Origin: Sphingopyxis sp. LC363
GTDB taxonomy: Bacteria > Pseudomonadota > Alphaproteobacteria > Sphingomonadales > Sphingomonadaceae
NCBI RefSeq assembly: GCF_000756385.1
Contig: NZ_JNFC01000004.1
Span: 1-64,000, forward strand
Length of the DNA: 64,000 nucleotides
Reading direction: 5' to 3'
Shown: positions 42,923 through 52,307 of the stretch, in pieces
How the letters are laid out: the number at the start of each line of letters is the position of its first letter
How positions within the stretch are numbered: position 1 is the stretch's first letter
Made by a program: the position numbers and the translations under genes
Notes under the pieces: model-generated
Databases searched by the model: none
What the model saw: only the letters and a program-made list of their open reading frames with translations
Told to the model about the DNA's origin: nothing

Positions 42923-44356
42923 TCAATAAATGTGCACCGCCTTGGTGACGAGATACCCATCCAGCCCCTCGGGCCCGCTTTCGCTGCCGAAGCCCGATTC
43001 CTTGATCCCGCCGAACGGCGTGTCGAGCGCCGAGATGACGAAGCTGTTCACCCCGACCATGCCGCTTTCGATGATGTCGACGATGCGGTTGATGCGCCGG
43101 CCATTTTCGGTGAAGGCGAACGCCGCGAGGCCATAGGGCAGCCGGTTCGCCTGTTCGAGCGCCTCTTCCTCGGTGCCGAAGGGGCGGATCAGCGCCATCG
43201 GACCGAAGGGTTCGTTGTTCATCGCGTCGGCCTCGACCGGGACATCGGCGATCGCGGTCGGCTGGAAGAAATAGCCGTCGCCGGTCGCCTCGCCGCCCGC
43301 GATGACGCGCGCACCCCTGGCTTTCGCGTCGGCAACCAGCGCTTCGAGCGCGGGTACGCGACGCGCGTTGGCGAGCGGGCCCATCTGCGTGTCGGCGTCG
43401 AGGCCGCTGCCGATCTTCACCTTTTGGGTGCGTTCGGCGAAGCCTTTGACGAAGGCGTCGTAGATGCCCTGCTGGACATAGAAGCGCGTCGGCGAGATGC
43501 AGACCTGCCCCGCGTTGCGGAACTTCTGCCACACGACCCTGTCGAGCGTCGTTTCGAGATCGCAATCGTCGAAGATCAGCACCGGGGCGTGGCCGCCGAG
43601 TTCCATCGTGATGCGCTTCACGCCGTCGGCGGCGAGCTTCATGAGATGCTTGCCGACCGTGGTAGAGCCGGTGAAACTGACCTTGCGGATCACCGGGCTC
43701 GCGAGCAAATGCCGGCTGATCATGTCGGGGTCGCCATAGACGAGTTGCGCCACGTCGCCGGGGATGCCCGCATCGGCGATGCAGCGCATCACCGCGCTGG
43801 TGCAGCCCGGCGTTTCCTCCGGCGCCTTGGCTATGACGACGCAGCCCGCAGCGAGCGCGGGGGCGATCTTCTTGACCATCAGGTTGACCGGGAAGTTCCA
43901 CGGGCTGAAGCCCGCGACGGGGCCGACGGGGTGCCTGGTGACCATCGCGCGCTGGCCGAGCGGGCGCTGGAGGACGCGGCCCTCAATGCGCTTGCCCTGC
44001 TCGGCGAAATAGTCAAACAGCCCCGCCGCCGAGAGCACTTCGCCGCGCGCTTCGCCGATCGGCTTGCCCTGTTCGAGCGTCAGCAAGGTCGCGATATGGT
44101 CGACGCGTTCGCGGATGATCCCCGCGGCCTTGTGCATCAGCGCCGCGCGCTCGTCGGGGGTCTTCGCACGCCACGCGGGCCAGCCACGGTCGGCGGCAGC
44201 GAGTGCCTCGTCCAGGTCGGCCGCGGTCGCGACCGGCAGGTCGGCGATCGTGCCGGCGGTCGCGGGATTATAGACCGGCCGCTCGTCGCGCCCCTCGCCG
44301 CTCCGCCAGGCACCGTCGATGAAGAGCTGGAGGTCGGCGTCGTAGGTCGCGGTCAT
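42923..44356 (-). CDS. gabD: NAD(P)-dependent succinate-semialdehyde dehydrogenase family enzyme
   Basis: 477 residues, aldehyde dehydrogenase superfamily. Visible are VAGFSPWNFPVNL, the cofactor loop VSFTGSTTVGK, the general-base Glu in MELGGHAPVLIFDD, and the catalytic Cys in NAGQVCISPTRFYV. The closing segment SALDTPFGGIKESGFGSESGPEGLDGYLVTK is characteristic of the GabD/SSADH group. Likely role: succinate semialdehyde to succinate. No aminotransferase gene adjoins, so the pathway is not fixed. Confidence 0.87.
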   Translation of the reverse strand: MTATYDADLQLFIDGAWRSGEGRDERPVYNPATAGTIADLPVATAADLDEALAAADRGWPAWRAKTPDERAALMHKAAGIIRERVDHIATLLTLEQGKPIGEARGEVLSAAGLFDYFAEQGKRIEGRVLQRPLGQRAMVTRHPVGPVAGFSPWNFPVNLMVKKIAPALAAGCVVIAKAPEETPGCTSAVMRCIADAGIPGDVAQLVYGDPDMISRHLLASPVIRKVSFTGSTTVGKHLMKLAADGVKRITMELGGHAPVLIFDDCDLETTLDRVVWQKFRNAGQVCISPTRFYVQQGIYDAFVKGFAERTQKVKIGSGLDADTQMGPLANARRVPALEALVADAKARGARVIAGGEATGDGYFFQPTAIADVPVEADAMNNEPFGPMALIRPFGTEEEALEQANRLPYGLAAFAFTENGRRINRIVDIIESGMVGVNSFVISALDTPFGGIKESGFGSESGPEGLDGYLVTKAVHIY

Positions 44357-44404
44357 GGAAAATCCTTGGTCAGGAAAGGGGGATGACGGCGATATAGGAG
44401 CAGC

Positions 44405-45004
44405 TCAGCGATAGTTAAAGCTGATGCTGATCCGCTCGCCCTTGCCCGAATGCGGCATCACCTCGTGGCGCAGCCAGCTTTCCCACAGGAACACTCGGCC
44501 AGCGGCGGGTTCGGCGTAGATGAAGGGGTGCAGATGCTCGGGTGCATCGTCGGTGCGCCCCGGCGCGGCCATCAGCATCGGTAGGCGCGGATCTTCGAGC
44601 TTGAGCGCGCCCGATCCCGCCGGGACGGCGACGTAGAAAGTGCCCGACACAATGCTGTGCGGGTGGATATGGCCGCTGTGGGTACCGCCGGGCTTCAGGA
44701 TATTGACCCACAGGCTGTCGAGCTTGAGCGGCTTGGCGAGGTCGAAGTGGCAGGCCTTGGCGAAGGCCTTCACCTGCTTGTCGAGCAACTTTTTCAGGTC
44801 GTAGAAGGCCGGATCGCGCTCGGGCAGGTCGCCGAGGCTCGCATAGCTCGTATAGCCTTTATAGCCATGCTCGCGGCTCCACGCCTTTCCCGCCCCATCC
44901 TCTGCGGCGAACAGGCGGCAGCTCTCCTCCAGCTCTTTGAGCAGGTCGGGGGTGCCGATGTCGGCCTCGTAAAAATGGGTGGCGAAGAGCGTGCGAACGG
45001 GCAT
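44405..45004 (-). CDS. TIGR02466-family protein, putative 2-oxoglutarate/Fe(II) oxygenase
   Basis: 199 residues from ATG at MPVRTLFATHFYEADIGTPDL. It carries a likely iron-binding facial triad: H and following residues in SGHIHPHSIVSGTFYV, and H in RVFLWESWLRHEVMPH; the Arg/Ser end RISISFNYR fits binding of the 2-oxoglutarate carboxylate. The family is found in bacteria and phages with no proven substrate. A longer frame upstream crosses a palindrome and is rejected. Confidence 0.85.
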   Translation of the reverse strand: MPVRTLFATHFYEADIGTPDLLKELEESCRLFAAEDGAGKAWSREHGYKGYTSYASLGDLPERDPAFYDLKKLLDKQVKAFAKACHFDLAKPLKLDSLWVNILKPGGTHSGHIHPHSIVSGTFYVAVPAGSGALKLEDPRLPMLMAAPGRTDDAPEHLHPFIYAEPAAGRVFLWESWLRHEVMPHSGKGERISISFNYR

Positions 45005-45051
45005 GATGGCCGCAAAGCATAGGATAAGAGCAAGAGCAAGGAATACACCGC

Positions 45052-45099
45052 CTTCGTCACCCTCGAACAAGACAAGTGGCTCGTTCGAGGGTGACGAAG
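45052..45099. repeat. Perfect 17-bp inverted repeat in a divergent promoter region
   Basis: Arms CTTCGTCACCCTCGAAC and its exact complement around a 14-base loop. It sits between the divergent TIGR02466 and SMP-30 genes, so it could be a REP-like hairpin or a long operator. Confidence 0.8.
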
Positions 45100-45127
45100 A
45101 TAGAAATGCACAAAGAGGGAGATGGGG

Positions 45128-46048
45128 ATGGCCGAGTTTGAACTGATCGCCGACGGATTGCGCTTTCCCGAGGCGCCGGTCGTGATGGACGACACAAGCG
45201 TCATCGTCACCGAGATCGAGGCGAGGCGGATCACGCGCTGCTGGCCGGGCGGCAGGAAAGAGGTCATCGCGACCCCCGGCGGCGGTCCCAACGGCCTTGC
45301 GATCGGCCCTGACGGCAACCTGTATTGCTGCAACAACGGCGGGTTCAACTATGTCGAATCGAACGGCTACCTCGCCCCCCACGGCATCGCCGACGATTAT
45401 TCGGGCGGGCGGATCGAGCGGATCGATATCGAGACGGGCGCAGTCGAGGTCCTCTATAAGTCGGGCGATCATGGCGTGACGCTGCGCGGCCCGAACGACC
45501 TGATGTTCGACGCGCACGGCGGCTTCTGGTTCACCGATCACGGCAAGGTCGATTATGCGGCGCGCTGCCACGATATCGTCGGCATTTTCTATGCCAAGGC
45601 CGACGGCAGCTTCATCGAGGAAGTGATCTTCCCGAGCTATAATCCCAACGGCGTCGGCCTCTCACCCGACGGGACCAAGCTCTATGCCGCCGAAACCTAC
45701 ACCTGCCGCCTGACGCAGTTCAACATCGTCGCGCCGGGCAAGGTCGACGATGCCGCGGGCCCCGGCGGCCCCGGCATCCCGCTTTACCGCCCTGCGGGCT
45801 ATAAATTCTTCGACAGCCTCGCGATGGAAGCGAACGGCAATATCTGCGTCGCGACGATCGGCGAGTGCGGGATCAGCGTCGTCTCGCCGCAGGGCGAGCT
45901 GGTCGAATTCGTCGCGACCGACGACATCTTCACCACCAACATCGCCTTCGGCGGGCCCGACCGGCAGGATGCCTATATCACGCTGTCGGGAACCGGCCGG
46001 CTGGTGAAGACGCGCTGGGCAAGACCCGGACTGCAACTCCAATATTAG
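45128..46048 (+). CDS. SMP-30/gluconolactonase-type protein
   Basis: 306 residues, six-bladed propeller lactonase family. The ATG at MAEFELIADGLRF is chosen because GAGGGAG lies 7 bases before it; an ATG two codons earlier would be too close. Motifs: LRFPEAPVVMDD with the metal Glu, GGGPNGLAIGPDGNLYCCNN, GPNDLMFDAHGGFWFTDHG and NPNGVGLSPDGTKLYAAET with the metal Asn/Asp. Substrate probably a sugar lactone, unproven. Confidence 0.88.
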   Translation: MAEFELIADGLRFPEAPVVMDDTSVIVTEIEARRITRCWPGGRKEVIATPGGGPNGLAIGPDGNLYCCNNGGFNYVESNGYLAPHGIADDYSGGRIERIDIETGAVEVLYKSGDHGVTLRGPNDLMFDAHGGFWFTDHGKVDYAARCHDIVGIFYAKADGSFIEEVIFPSYNPNGVGLSPDGTKLYAAETYTCRLTQFNIVAPGKVDDAAGPGGPGIPLYRPAGYKFFDSLAMEANGNICVATIGECGISVVSPQGELVEFVATDDIFTTNIAFGGPDRQDAYITLSGTGRLVKTRWARPGLQLQY

Positions 46049-46057
46049 GGGCGACAA

Positions 46058-46747
46058 ATGCACGAGGAAACCCATGCCGTCACGCGGATCGGCTGGCTGC
46101 GCGCCGCGATCCTCGGCGCCAACGACGGGATCGTATCGACCGCGAGCCTGATCGCGGGAGTCGCGGCCGCCGGCGCGTCGGAGGCATCGATCCTGATCAC
46201 CGGCAGCGCGGGACTCGTCGCGGGCGCGATGTCGATGGCGGCGGGCGAATATGTGTCGGTGAGCTCGCAGGGCGATGCCGAAAAGGCCGACGTCGAGCTG
46301 GAGAAGCGCCACCTCGCCGCCGATCCCGAGTTCGAGCTCGAGGAGCTGACGCAAATCTATCAGGAACGCGGGCTCGACCGCGCGCTCGCCGAACAGGTCG
46401 CAGCGCAGCTCACCGCGCACAATGCGCTCGATACGCACCTGCGCGACGAGCTCGGGATGACCGACGCCATGGCGGCGCGGCCGGTGCAGGCGGCGGCGGC
46501 TTCGGCGGCGAGCTTCGCAACCGGCGCTGCATTGCCGCTCGCGACGGTGCTCGTCGATCGGGGCGACACCTTGCCCTTCACCGTGTCGGCGGCATCGCTC
46601 GTTTTCCTCGCGATCCTCGGCGCGCTCGGGGCGTGGGCGGGCAATGCGCCGATGCTGCGCCCGGTCGTGCGCGTGACCTTCTGGGGTGCGATGGCGATGG
46701 CGGCGACGATCGCGATCGGCTCGCTGCTCGGGACGACGGTGGGCTAG
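46058..46747 (+). CDS. VIT1/CCC1-family transporter
   Basis: 229 residues with the family opening LRAAILGANDGIVSTASLIAGVAAAG, a second membrane segment around GLVAGAMSMAAGEYVSVSSQ, an acidic cytoplasmic helix region rich in Glu (ADVELEKRHLAADPEFELEELTQIY) and three C-terminal membrane spans. Relatives move Fe(II) or Mn(II). It ends with a 4-base convergent overlap with the DUF488 gene and starts 10 bases after the SMP-30 stop. Confidence 0.88.
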   Translation: MHEETHAVTRIGWLRAAILGANDGIVSTASLIAGVAAAGASEASILITGSAGLVAGAMSMAAGEYVSVSSQGDAEKADVELEKRHLAADPEFELEELTQIYQERGLDRALAEQVAAQLTAHNALDTHLRDELGMTDAMAARPVQAAAASAASFATGAALPLATVLVDRGDTLPFTVSAASLVFLAILGALGAWAGNAPMLRPVVRVTFWGAMAMAATIAIGSLLGTTVG

Positions 46748-47127
46748 CGCCGCTCCAGCCACTCGCGGAGCGCGACGGCGTTATTCCGGTCCGCGTCCTT
46801 CGCGGCGTAGAGCAAGGTCACGGGCCCCGTCTGCGCCGCCGCGTCGAGCGTGAAAAGCGCCGCCTGCACTTCATCGCCGCCCGCGTCGAGTTCGGCGAAA
46901 TAGTCGTGGCGGAAGGCGTCCCAAGCTTCATCCGATGTGGCGGTCTCGCCATGGAAGCGCTTGCGTAAGGCATCGCTCGGCGACAGCGGCTTTAGCCACG
47001 CCGCGAGCGCCGCCTTCTCCTTCGACACCCCGCGCGGCCACAGCCGGTCGACGAGGAAGCGCGTGCCGTCCCCGGGACCAGCCGGTTCGTGGATGCGTTT
47101 GACCGCGATTGTCAGGGGCGGCGCCAT
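46744..47127 (-). CDS. DUF488-family protein
   Basis: 127 residues from ATG at MAPPLTIAVKRIHEPAGPGDG. Family signature RFLVDRLWPRGVSKEKAAL is intact, followed by DEAWDAFRHDYFAEL and the conserved end VTLLYAAKDADRNNAVALREWL. Function of the family is unknown. A much longer frame on this strand is antisense to the next two genes and not real. Divergent from the DUF2855 gene. Confidence 0.87.
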   Translation of the reverse strand: MAPPLTIAVKRIHEPAGPGDGTRFLVDRLWPRGVSKEKAALAAWLKPLSPSDALRKRFHGETATSDEAWDAFRHDYFAELDAGGDEVQAALFTLDAAAQTGPVTLLYAAKDADRNNAVALREWLERR

Positions 47128-47184
47128 CTGTATGACTATCGGCCATCCCGCACTCGCGGGCAAGCCAATCGGAGGGGTCCGAAC

Positions 47185-48291
47185 ATGAGCAGAGCTGGCT
47201 GGGCGATCGACATCGATCGCGATGATATCACGCAAGCAAAATTGGTCGCCGAAACCGCCGCGCCGCTCGCGCCCGGACAGGTGCGCGTTCATCTCGACAG
47301 CTATGCGATGACCGCGAACAACATCACTTACGCAGTGTTCGGCAAGCCCGTGGGGCTGTTCGGCAACGACCAGGGCTATTGGGATTTCTTCGCCGAGCGT
47401 GATGCGCCCGGCCGCCTGCCCGTCTGGGGTTTTGCGACGGTGACCGAAAGCAACGCCGACGGCGTCGCGGCCGGCGACCGCTTCTACGGCTATTATCCGA
47501 TGGCGGAGGGCGCGGTATTGACCGTCGGAAACGCTGGATCGGGTGGCTTTACCGACGTCACCCTGCGCCGCACCACGCTGCCCCCGATCTACAACCATTA
47601 CCAGCGGGTCGAGGCGCTCGAAGGCTATCGCGCGGCCGACCATGATTATTGGCCGGTCTTTCGCCCGCTTTTCCTCACCGGCTGGCTGATCGCCGACCAG
47701 TTCGAGGACGAGGGCGATTATGGCGCGAGCCAGATCCTGATCGCGAGCGCGTCGAGCAAGACCGCGATCGGTCTTGGCTTTTCGCTCGCGCGGCGCGGCG
47801 ACCATCGTCCCGAAACGGTCGGCCTGACCAGCAAGGCCAATGTCGCCGACCTCGATGCGCAGCGCATCTACGACCGCGTCATCGCCTATGAGGACATATT
47901 GACGCTCAATCCCGGTACGCCGTCGGCGTTCGTCGATATGGCGGGCAATGGCGCGGTCACACGCGTCGTGCACAGCCATTTCGGAAACAATCTGAAAGCC
48001 TCCATCATCGTCGGCAAGTCGCACTGGGACGCCGATGCCGGCGGGGCCGCACTCCCCGGTCCCGAACGGCAAGGCTTTTTCGCGCCCGGCCGCAGTCAGA
48101 AACGCATCGCCGACTGGGGCGGCGCGGCGTTCGGGCAGAAGATCGCCGAGGCCTGGCTCGCCTTCATGGACGTTGCGCCGCGGCTGACTTCGGTCGATAA
48201 GCGCAGCGGCGGCGACGCGGCGCTTGCCGCCTATCGGGAGATGCTCTCGGGACAGGCCGACCCCAGAAAGGGGATCGTCGTCGTCCCATGA
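47185..48291 (+). CDS. DUF2855-family protein
   Basis: 368 residues, preceded by GGAGGGG. The protein has a medium-chain reductase-like plan: APGQVRVHLDSYAMTANNITYAVFG at the N-terminus and a nucleotide-fold region GASQILIASASSKTAIGLGFSLA near 190, but no typical zinc ligands. DUF2855 proteins often accompany lipid or ketone metabolism; the reaction is not known. Monocistronic as far as spacing shows. Confidence 0.82.
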   Translation: MSRAGWAIDIDRDDITQAKLVAETAAPLAPGQVRVHLDSYAMTANNITYAVFGKPVGLFGNDQGYWDFFAERDAPGRLPVWGFATVTESNADGVAAGDRFYGYYPMAEGAVLTVGNAGSGGFTDVTLRRTTLPPIYNHYQRVEALEGYRAADHDYWPVFRPLFLTGWLIADQFEDEGDYGASQILIASASSKTAIGLGFSLARRGDHRPETVGLTSKANVADLDAQRIYDRVIAYEDILTLNPGTPSAFVDMAGNGAVTRVVHSHFGNNLKASIIVGKSHWDADAGGAALPGPERQGFFAPGRSQKRIADWGGAAFGQKIAEAWLAFMDVAPRLTSVDKRSGGDAALAAYREMLSGQADPRKGIVVVP

Positions 48292-48339
48292 GGGTCGCGT
48301 GGGAGCAGTTCCTTTCCTAGCCGCACGAAAGGAAAGCTT

Positions 48340-48729
48340 ATGCTTCGCACGATTGCTTTCATCGCCTCGCTCGCGCTCCTGCTGCCGGCAGGCGCGGCGC
48401 TCGCCGAAACACCCAAGGCCGCGCCCGCGCGCAAGGCCGACCTCGCCGACCGTGTCGCGGGCACTTACAAGGGAGCGGTCGTGTCCGACGCGCGCGGATC
48501 GTCGCGCGACAATGTCACGATCACCGTGACGCGCACCGGCCCGAACAAGGTCGAGGTCAAGTCGGACTATCCGCGCATACCGACGGTGACGATCCCGCTC
48601 GAAAAGGCGATGGACGCGATTCTCGCCGCGAGCGGGCCGTCGGTGTTCCTGCTCGACACGGTGCGTTCGCCCGACCGGCTCGACCTGACGATCGACGATG
48701 CGAGCTGGTCGGGCACGCGCGCGAAATAG
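48340..48729 (+). CDS. Small secreted protein of unknown function
   Basis: 129 residues. MLRTIAFIASLALLLPAGAALAE is a clear Sec signal with cleavage after ALA. The mature part (about 105 residues) is beta-rich, with DRVAGTYKGAVVSDARGSSRDNVTITVTRTGPNKVEVKSDY, and suggests a small beta-sandwich. I do not recognise a family. AGGAAAG lies before the ATG. Confidence 0.75.
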   Translation: MLRTIAFIASLALLLPAGAALAETPKAAPARKADLADRVAGTYKGAVVSDARGSSRDNVTITVTRTGPNKVEVKSDYPRIPTVTIPLEKAMDAILAASGPSVFLLDTVRSPDRLDLTIDDASWSGTRAK

Positions 48730-48777
48730 CGCCGCGGCGCGGTTGACGTTAACGTCAATCTGCGCTCTAGCCGCGCC

Positions 48778-49428
48778 ATGCCCAAATACACCCACATCAT
48801 CTTCGACTTCGGCGGCGTCATCACCGCCTCGCCATTCGAAGCGTTCAACCGGCTCGAGGAAGAGCGCGGGCTGCCGCGCGACTTTGTCCGCCGCGTCAAC
48901 GCCGCCGATCCCGACACCAACGCTTGGGCTAAGTTCGAGCGCGCCGAAATCGACGCCGCGGCGTTCGATGCGCTGTTCGCGGCCGAGGCGAAGGCGCTGG
49001 GCCATGATCTGGAGGGCGAAGCGGTGCTCGCGGTGCTGGCGGGGGCAGTGCGCCCTGCGATGGTCGCGGCGCTCGATACGCTGAAGGCCGAGGGCTTCGG
49101 GATCGCTTGCATCACCAATAATGTCCCCAGCGGCAAAGGCGCGGGGATGGCGCGGAGCGAAGGGCTCGCCGCCGAGGTCGCGGCGATCATGGCGCGCTTC
49201 GACCATGTGATCGAATCGAGCAAGGTCGGCGTGCGTAAGCCCGACCCGCGGATTTACGAGATGATGTGCGAAAAGCTCGGCGCCCGGCCCGCGAACTGCA
49301 TCTACCTCGACGACCTCGGGATCAACTGCAAACCCGCGAGCCAGCTCGGCATGCACGCGATCAAGGTGACGAGCGGTGAACAGGCGCTCGCCGACCTGTC
49401 GGCGGCGCTGGAGATGGATTTACCCTGA
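48778..49428 (+). CDS. HAD-IA family hydrolase
   Basis: 216 residues with all four HAD motifs: IIFDFGGVI (the second Asp of the usual DxD is Gly, as in the epoxide-hydrolase N-terminal phosphatase group), ITNNVPSG, SKVGVRKPDPRIY with the Lys, and YLDDLGINCKPA. A helical cap of the C1 type lies between motifs I and II. Substrate unknown. It overlaps the convergent LysR gene by 9 bases. Confidence 0.87.
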   Translation: MPKYTHIIFDFGGVITASPFEAFNRLEEERGLPRDFVRRVNAADPDTNAWAKFERAEIDAAAFDALFAAEAKALGHDLEGEAVLAVLAGAVRPAMVAALDTLKAEGFGIACITNNVPSGKGAGMARSEGLAAEVAAIMARFDHVIESSKVGVRKPDPRIYEMMCEKLGARPANCIYLDDLGINCKPASQLGMHAIKVTSGEQALADLSAALEMDLP

Positions 49429-50313
49429 CGCCTCGGCGAGGTTGAGCCTTGCCGCGCGCTCGAAGATTTGCGTCAGCACCGGCTCGGTGTCGGCGACGCG
49501 CATCGCGACATGAAACTCGACCGGGGCGAGCGCGGGCATGGCCTCGATCAGCACAAGCGCGCCGCTTGCCACCTCGCCGCGCACCATCGGCCGCGGAAAG
49601 ATGCCGATGCCACCGCCCGCTTTCGCGATGTCGATCATCGTGCGCGCATTGTTGCAGAGGTTGAGCGATTTCTGCGCGATGCGCGACGCCGCGATCGCCT
49701 CGCGCATCCGGCCGTGGATCGGCGAATGGCTGGCGAGCGACCAGACGGGAAGCATCGCCTCGCCGTCCGCAAAAGCTGCCGCGACCGCGGGGCTGGCGAG
49801 CCACACCAGCTCGACTTCGCCGATCGAGCTGGTCTTGAGGGCGGGATGCGCGATCGGCCCCGCGGCGAAGGCCATGTCGGTGCGCCCGGTCAGCAGCTGC
49901 TGGATCAGGTTCGCGGTGAGGTCGATTTCGATCTCGAGCCCGACATTCGGCATGTCGGCCTTCAATCCCGCGACGAAGGCGGGAAGGCAGCTCGCCGCCG
50001 CGATCTCGCCCGCGCCGATGCGCACGACGCCGCTCGCCTCGCCATAGCCGCCGCTGCCGAGCAGCGCATATTGCATGTCGCGGAGCAAGGGATCGCAGTC
50101 GCGCACCAGCTTGCGCCCCGCCGCGGTGAGCGACATCGTGCGGCCTTCGCGGCGGAAGAGCGTGGTACCCAGCCGTTGCTCAAGCTCGCGCATTCGCGCC
50201 GACACCGTCGGTTGCGTCGTGTTGAGCCGCTCCGCCGCGGCCGAAAAGGTGCCGAGCCGGTCGATCCAGAGCAGGGTTTCGAGATGGTAGAGCGCGACGC
50301 GATTGATAGACAT
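49420..50313 (-). CDS. LysR-family transcriptional regulator
   Basis: 297 residues. The N-terminal winged helix is plain: HLETLLWIDRLGTFSAAAERLNTTQPTVSARMRELEQRLGTTLFRREGRTM. The effector domain follows from about residue 90. It is divergent from the 3-oxoacid CoA-transferase operon, the classical arrangement for a LysR activator and its target. Two dyads lie in the shared 91-base gap. Confidence 0.92.
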   Translation of the reverse strand: MSINRVALYHLETLLWIDRLGTFSAAAERLNTTQPTVSARMRELEQRLGTTLFRREGRTMSLTAAGRKLVRDCDPLLRDMQYALLGSGGYGEASGVVRIGAGEIAAASCLPAFVAGLKADMPNVGLEIEIDLTANLIQQLLTGRTDMAFAAGPIAHPALKTSSIGEVELVWLASPAVAAAFADGEAMLPVWSLASHSPIHGRMREAIAASRIAQKSLNLCNNARTMIDIAKAGGGIGIFPRPMVRGEVASGALVLIEAMPALAPVEFHVAMRVADTEPVLTQIFERAARLNLAEASG

Positions 50314-50327
50314 TATCTATCTATAAT
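50312..50327. promoter_or_regulatory. LysR-box-like dyad overlapping the regulator start codon
   Basis: ATTAT-6-ATAAT, which contains the T-N11-A pattern of LysR sites. It covers the start of the LysR gene itself, so autorepression is possible. Confidence 0.45.
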
Positions 50328-50339
50328 CCAAAAATCGAA

Positions 50340-50351
50340 CAATTAGAATTG
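50340..50351. promoter_or_regulatory. Second dyad between the LysR gene and scoA
   Basis: CAATT-2-AATTG, perfect, 54-65 bases before the scoA ATG, a position where an activator would sit. Confidence 0.4.
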
Positions 50352-50404
50352 ATGGATCAAATGCGCCAAGGTCGCGCCCGACATACCGGCAAGGAGGCCC
50401 CTTC

Positions 50405-51115
50405 ATGGCGAACAAGCAATATTCCGATGCAGCAGCCGCGCTCGACGGCCTCCTTTTCGACGGCATGCAGATTTGCGCGGGCGGCTTCGGCCTGTGCGGC
50501 ATCCCCGAGCGGCTGATCGACGCGATCCGCGACGCGGGCACGAAAGACCTCATCATCGCGAGCAACAACGCCGGGATCGACGGTGAAGGGCTCGGCAAGC
50601 TGCTCCGCACCAAGCAGGTCAGGAAGATGATCTCGTCCTACGTCGGCGAGAACAAGGAGTTCGAACGGCAATATCTCGCGGGCGAGCTCGAGGTCGAATT
50701 CTGTCCGCAGGGCACGCTCGCCGAACGCTGCCGCGCCGGCGGCGCGGGCATCCCCGGCTTCTATACCAAGACCGGCGTCGGCACGCTCGTCGCCGAGGGC
50801 AAGGAAGTGAAGAATTTCGACGGGCAGGATTATATCCTCGAACGCGGCATCTTCGCCGATCTCGCGATCATCAAGGGGTGGAAGGCCGACGAGAGCGGCA
50901 ACCTCATCTTCCGCAAGACCGCGCGCAACTTCAACCAGCCGATGGCTACCGCGGCGAAGATCTGCGTCGCCGAGGTCGAGGAAATCGTGCCGGTGGGCAG
51001 CCTAGACCCCGACGCGATCCACCTCCCCGGCATCTATGTGAAACGCCTCGTCCTCGGCGCGCCTTACGACAAGAAGATCGAATTCCGCACCGTGCGCCCG
51101 CGCGAGGCGGCGTGA
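50405..51115 (+). CDS. scoA: 3-oxoacid CoA-transferase subunit A
   Basis: 236 residues. Family I CoA-transferase alpha subunit, moving CoA between succinyl-CoA and acetoacetate (or another 3-oxoacid). The glycine loop [18 protein letters not shown] and [14 protein letters not shown] are typical, as is [25 protein letters not shown]. It normally lies next to subunit B; here two genes intervene. Its stop overlaps the next GTG by 4 bases. Confidence 0.93.
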   Translation: MANKQYSDAAAALDGLLFDGMQICAGGFGLCGIPERLIDAIRDAGTKDLIIASNNAGIDGEGLGKLLRTKQVRKMISSYVGENKEFERQYLAGELEVEFCPQGTLAERCRAGGAGIPGFYTKTGVGTLVAEGKEVKNFDGQDYILERGIFADLAIIKGWKADESGNLIFRKTARNFNQPMATAAKICVAEVEEIVPVGSLDPDAIHLPGIYVKRLVLGAPYDKKIEFRTVRPREAA

Positions 51116-51441
51116 GCTTCGGTCGTAAAGGCATCGGGCATAAAGGCTCGATCGACGTCAGCGGCATTCCGGCGCTGGCGGGCGGCGAAGAGTTTCTGCG
51201 TATGTGGAAACAATCGAACGGCAATGTCCTGTGCGTCATCGATCCCGCCGCGTTGGGTGCCGATCCGATGCTCTTCGGCCTCGCGATCGTCGATGCCATC
51301 CGGCATGGCGCCAAGGCTTACGCACAGGCCGTCAATGTCGATGAGGAACATGCCTTTGAGCGGATCATGGAAGGCGTAAACGCCGAGCTGGCCAACCCCA
51401 CCGACACGCCGCGACCGCTCGGCCCGGAAGGAACGCACTGA
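51112..51441 (+). CDS. DUF5076-type small protein
   Basis: 109 residues from a GTG inside a GTGA overlap with scoA. It contains [62 protein letters not shown], which I match from memory to DUF5076, a short alphaproteobacterial family without known function. The overlap implies co-translation with scoA, and its stop overlaps the next ATG by one base. Confidence 0.75.
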   Translation: MSFGRKGIGHKGSIDVSGIPALAGGEEFLRMWKQSNGNVLCVIDPAALGADPMLFGLAIVDAIRHGAKAYAQAVNVDEEHAFERIMEGVNAELANPTDTPRPLGPEGTH

Positions 51442-52307
51442 TGAGAAAGATGCTGATCTCGGCGTCCGCGCTGCTTTTGGCAGGCGGCGCCAGCGCGCCG
51501 GCTGAGGTTGTGGCCCTCCCCGCCGCGCCGGCCGGCACCGCCAGGCCCCCGGCCCAGCTGCAATATCTTTATGGCTCGCCCGAAGCGGCCGTAGCGGTTC
51601 GTGCGACCAATACGCGGATCGCCGACTATGGCGTGTGGCGAATCAAGGAGCGTCCAAAGGACAGCGTTGTCCTAGCGGCGGGGGCCACGATGGACGCTCC
51701 GGCCTTCGAGCCGTGCGGCGACAAGCCCTTTGCTGCGGTATTCGACGCCGACGAGACCTTGATCTGGAACCTCGGCCCGATGCGTTACTTCGCCGAGAAG
51801 GGCACCGCGTTCGATCCCAAAATCTGGGACCAGTGGGAAAAGACCGGCGCGGGCAAGGCGGTCGCGATGCCCGGCAGCGTCGAGATGGTGAACAAGCTCC
51901 GCGCCGCGGGGATCACCGTGATCGCCAACACCAACCGCAGCGCCGCCAATGCCAAGGGCAGCGAGGATACGTTGCGCGCCGCGGGGCTCGGCGCGTTCAA
52001 GCACGGCGAGACTTTGTTCCTGATGGGCGACGATGGCGGCGGGTCGAGCAAGGACGGGCGCCGCGCGACGATCGTGTCGCGTTACTGCGTGATCATCCTC
52101 GCCGGCGACCAGCTCGGCGATTTCAGCCAGCAGTTCAACGTCAAGGACTTGCCCGCCGCGCAGCGCATGGCGCTTGCCACCAGCGCCGGCGCCACCGCAC
52201 TCTGGGACAAGGGCTGGTTCCTTTTCCCCAACCCCGTCTATGGCCCGTGGGAAAAGCTGGGCTGGGACGATGCCTTCCCCTCCGACAAGCAATGGGAGCC
52301 CAAGTAA
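51441..52307 (+). CDS. Secreted HAD-type acid phosphatase (e(P4)/class C-like)
   Basis: 288 residues with signal peptide ([19 protein letters not shown]) and no lipobox Cys, so a free periplasmic enzyme. HAD motifs: [10 protein letters not shown] (DxDET), [19 protein letters not shown] with the probable Lys, and [14 protein letters not shown] matching the closing GDxxxDF of class C acid phosphatases. It removes phosphate from monoesters such as nucleotides. Its position inside a CoA-transferase operon is unexpected; the TAA stop overlaps the scoB ATG by one base. Confidence 0.87.
   Translation: MRKMLISASALLLAGGASAPAEVVALPAAPAGTARPPAQLQYLYGSPEAAVAVRATNTRIADYGVWRIKERPKDSVVLAAGATMDAPAFEPCGDKPFAAVFDADETLIWNLGPMRYFAEKGTAFDPKIWDQWEKTGAGKAVAMPGSVEMVNKLRAAGITVIANTNRSAANAKGSEDTLRAAGLGAFKHGETLFLMGDDGGGSSKDGRRATIVSRYCVIILAGDQLGDFSQQFNVKDLPAAQRMALATSAGATALWDKGWFLFPNPVYGPWEKLGWDDAFPSDKQWEPK

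Noticed and set aside
46744-49356. An 870-codon frame running antisense through the DUF2855, secreted-protein and HAD genes
   Set aside because: Only its last 127 codons (46744-47127) match a family (DUF488); the rest is antisense to well supported genes.
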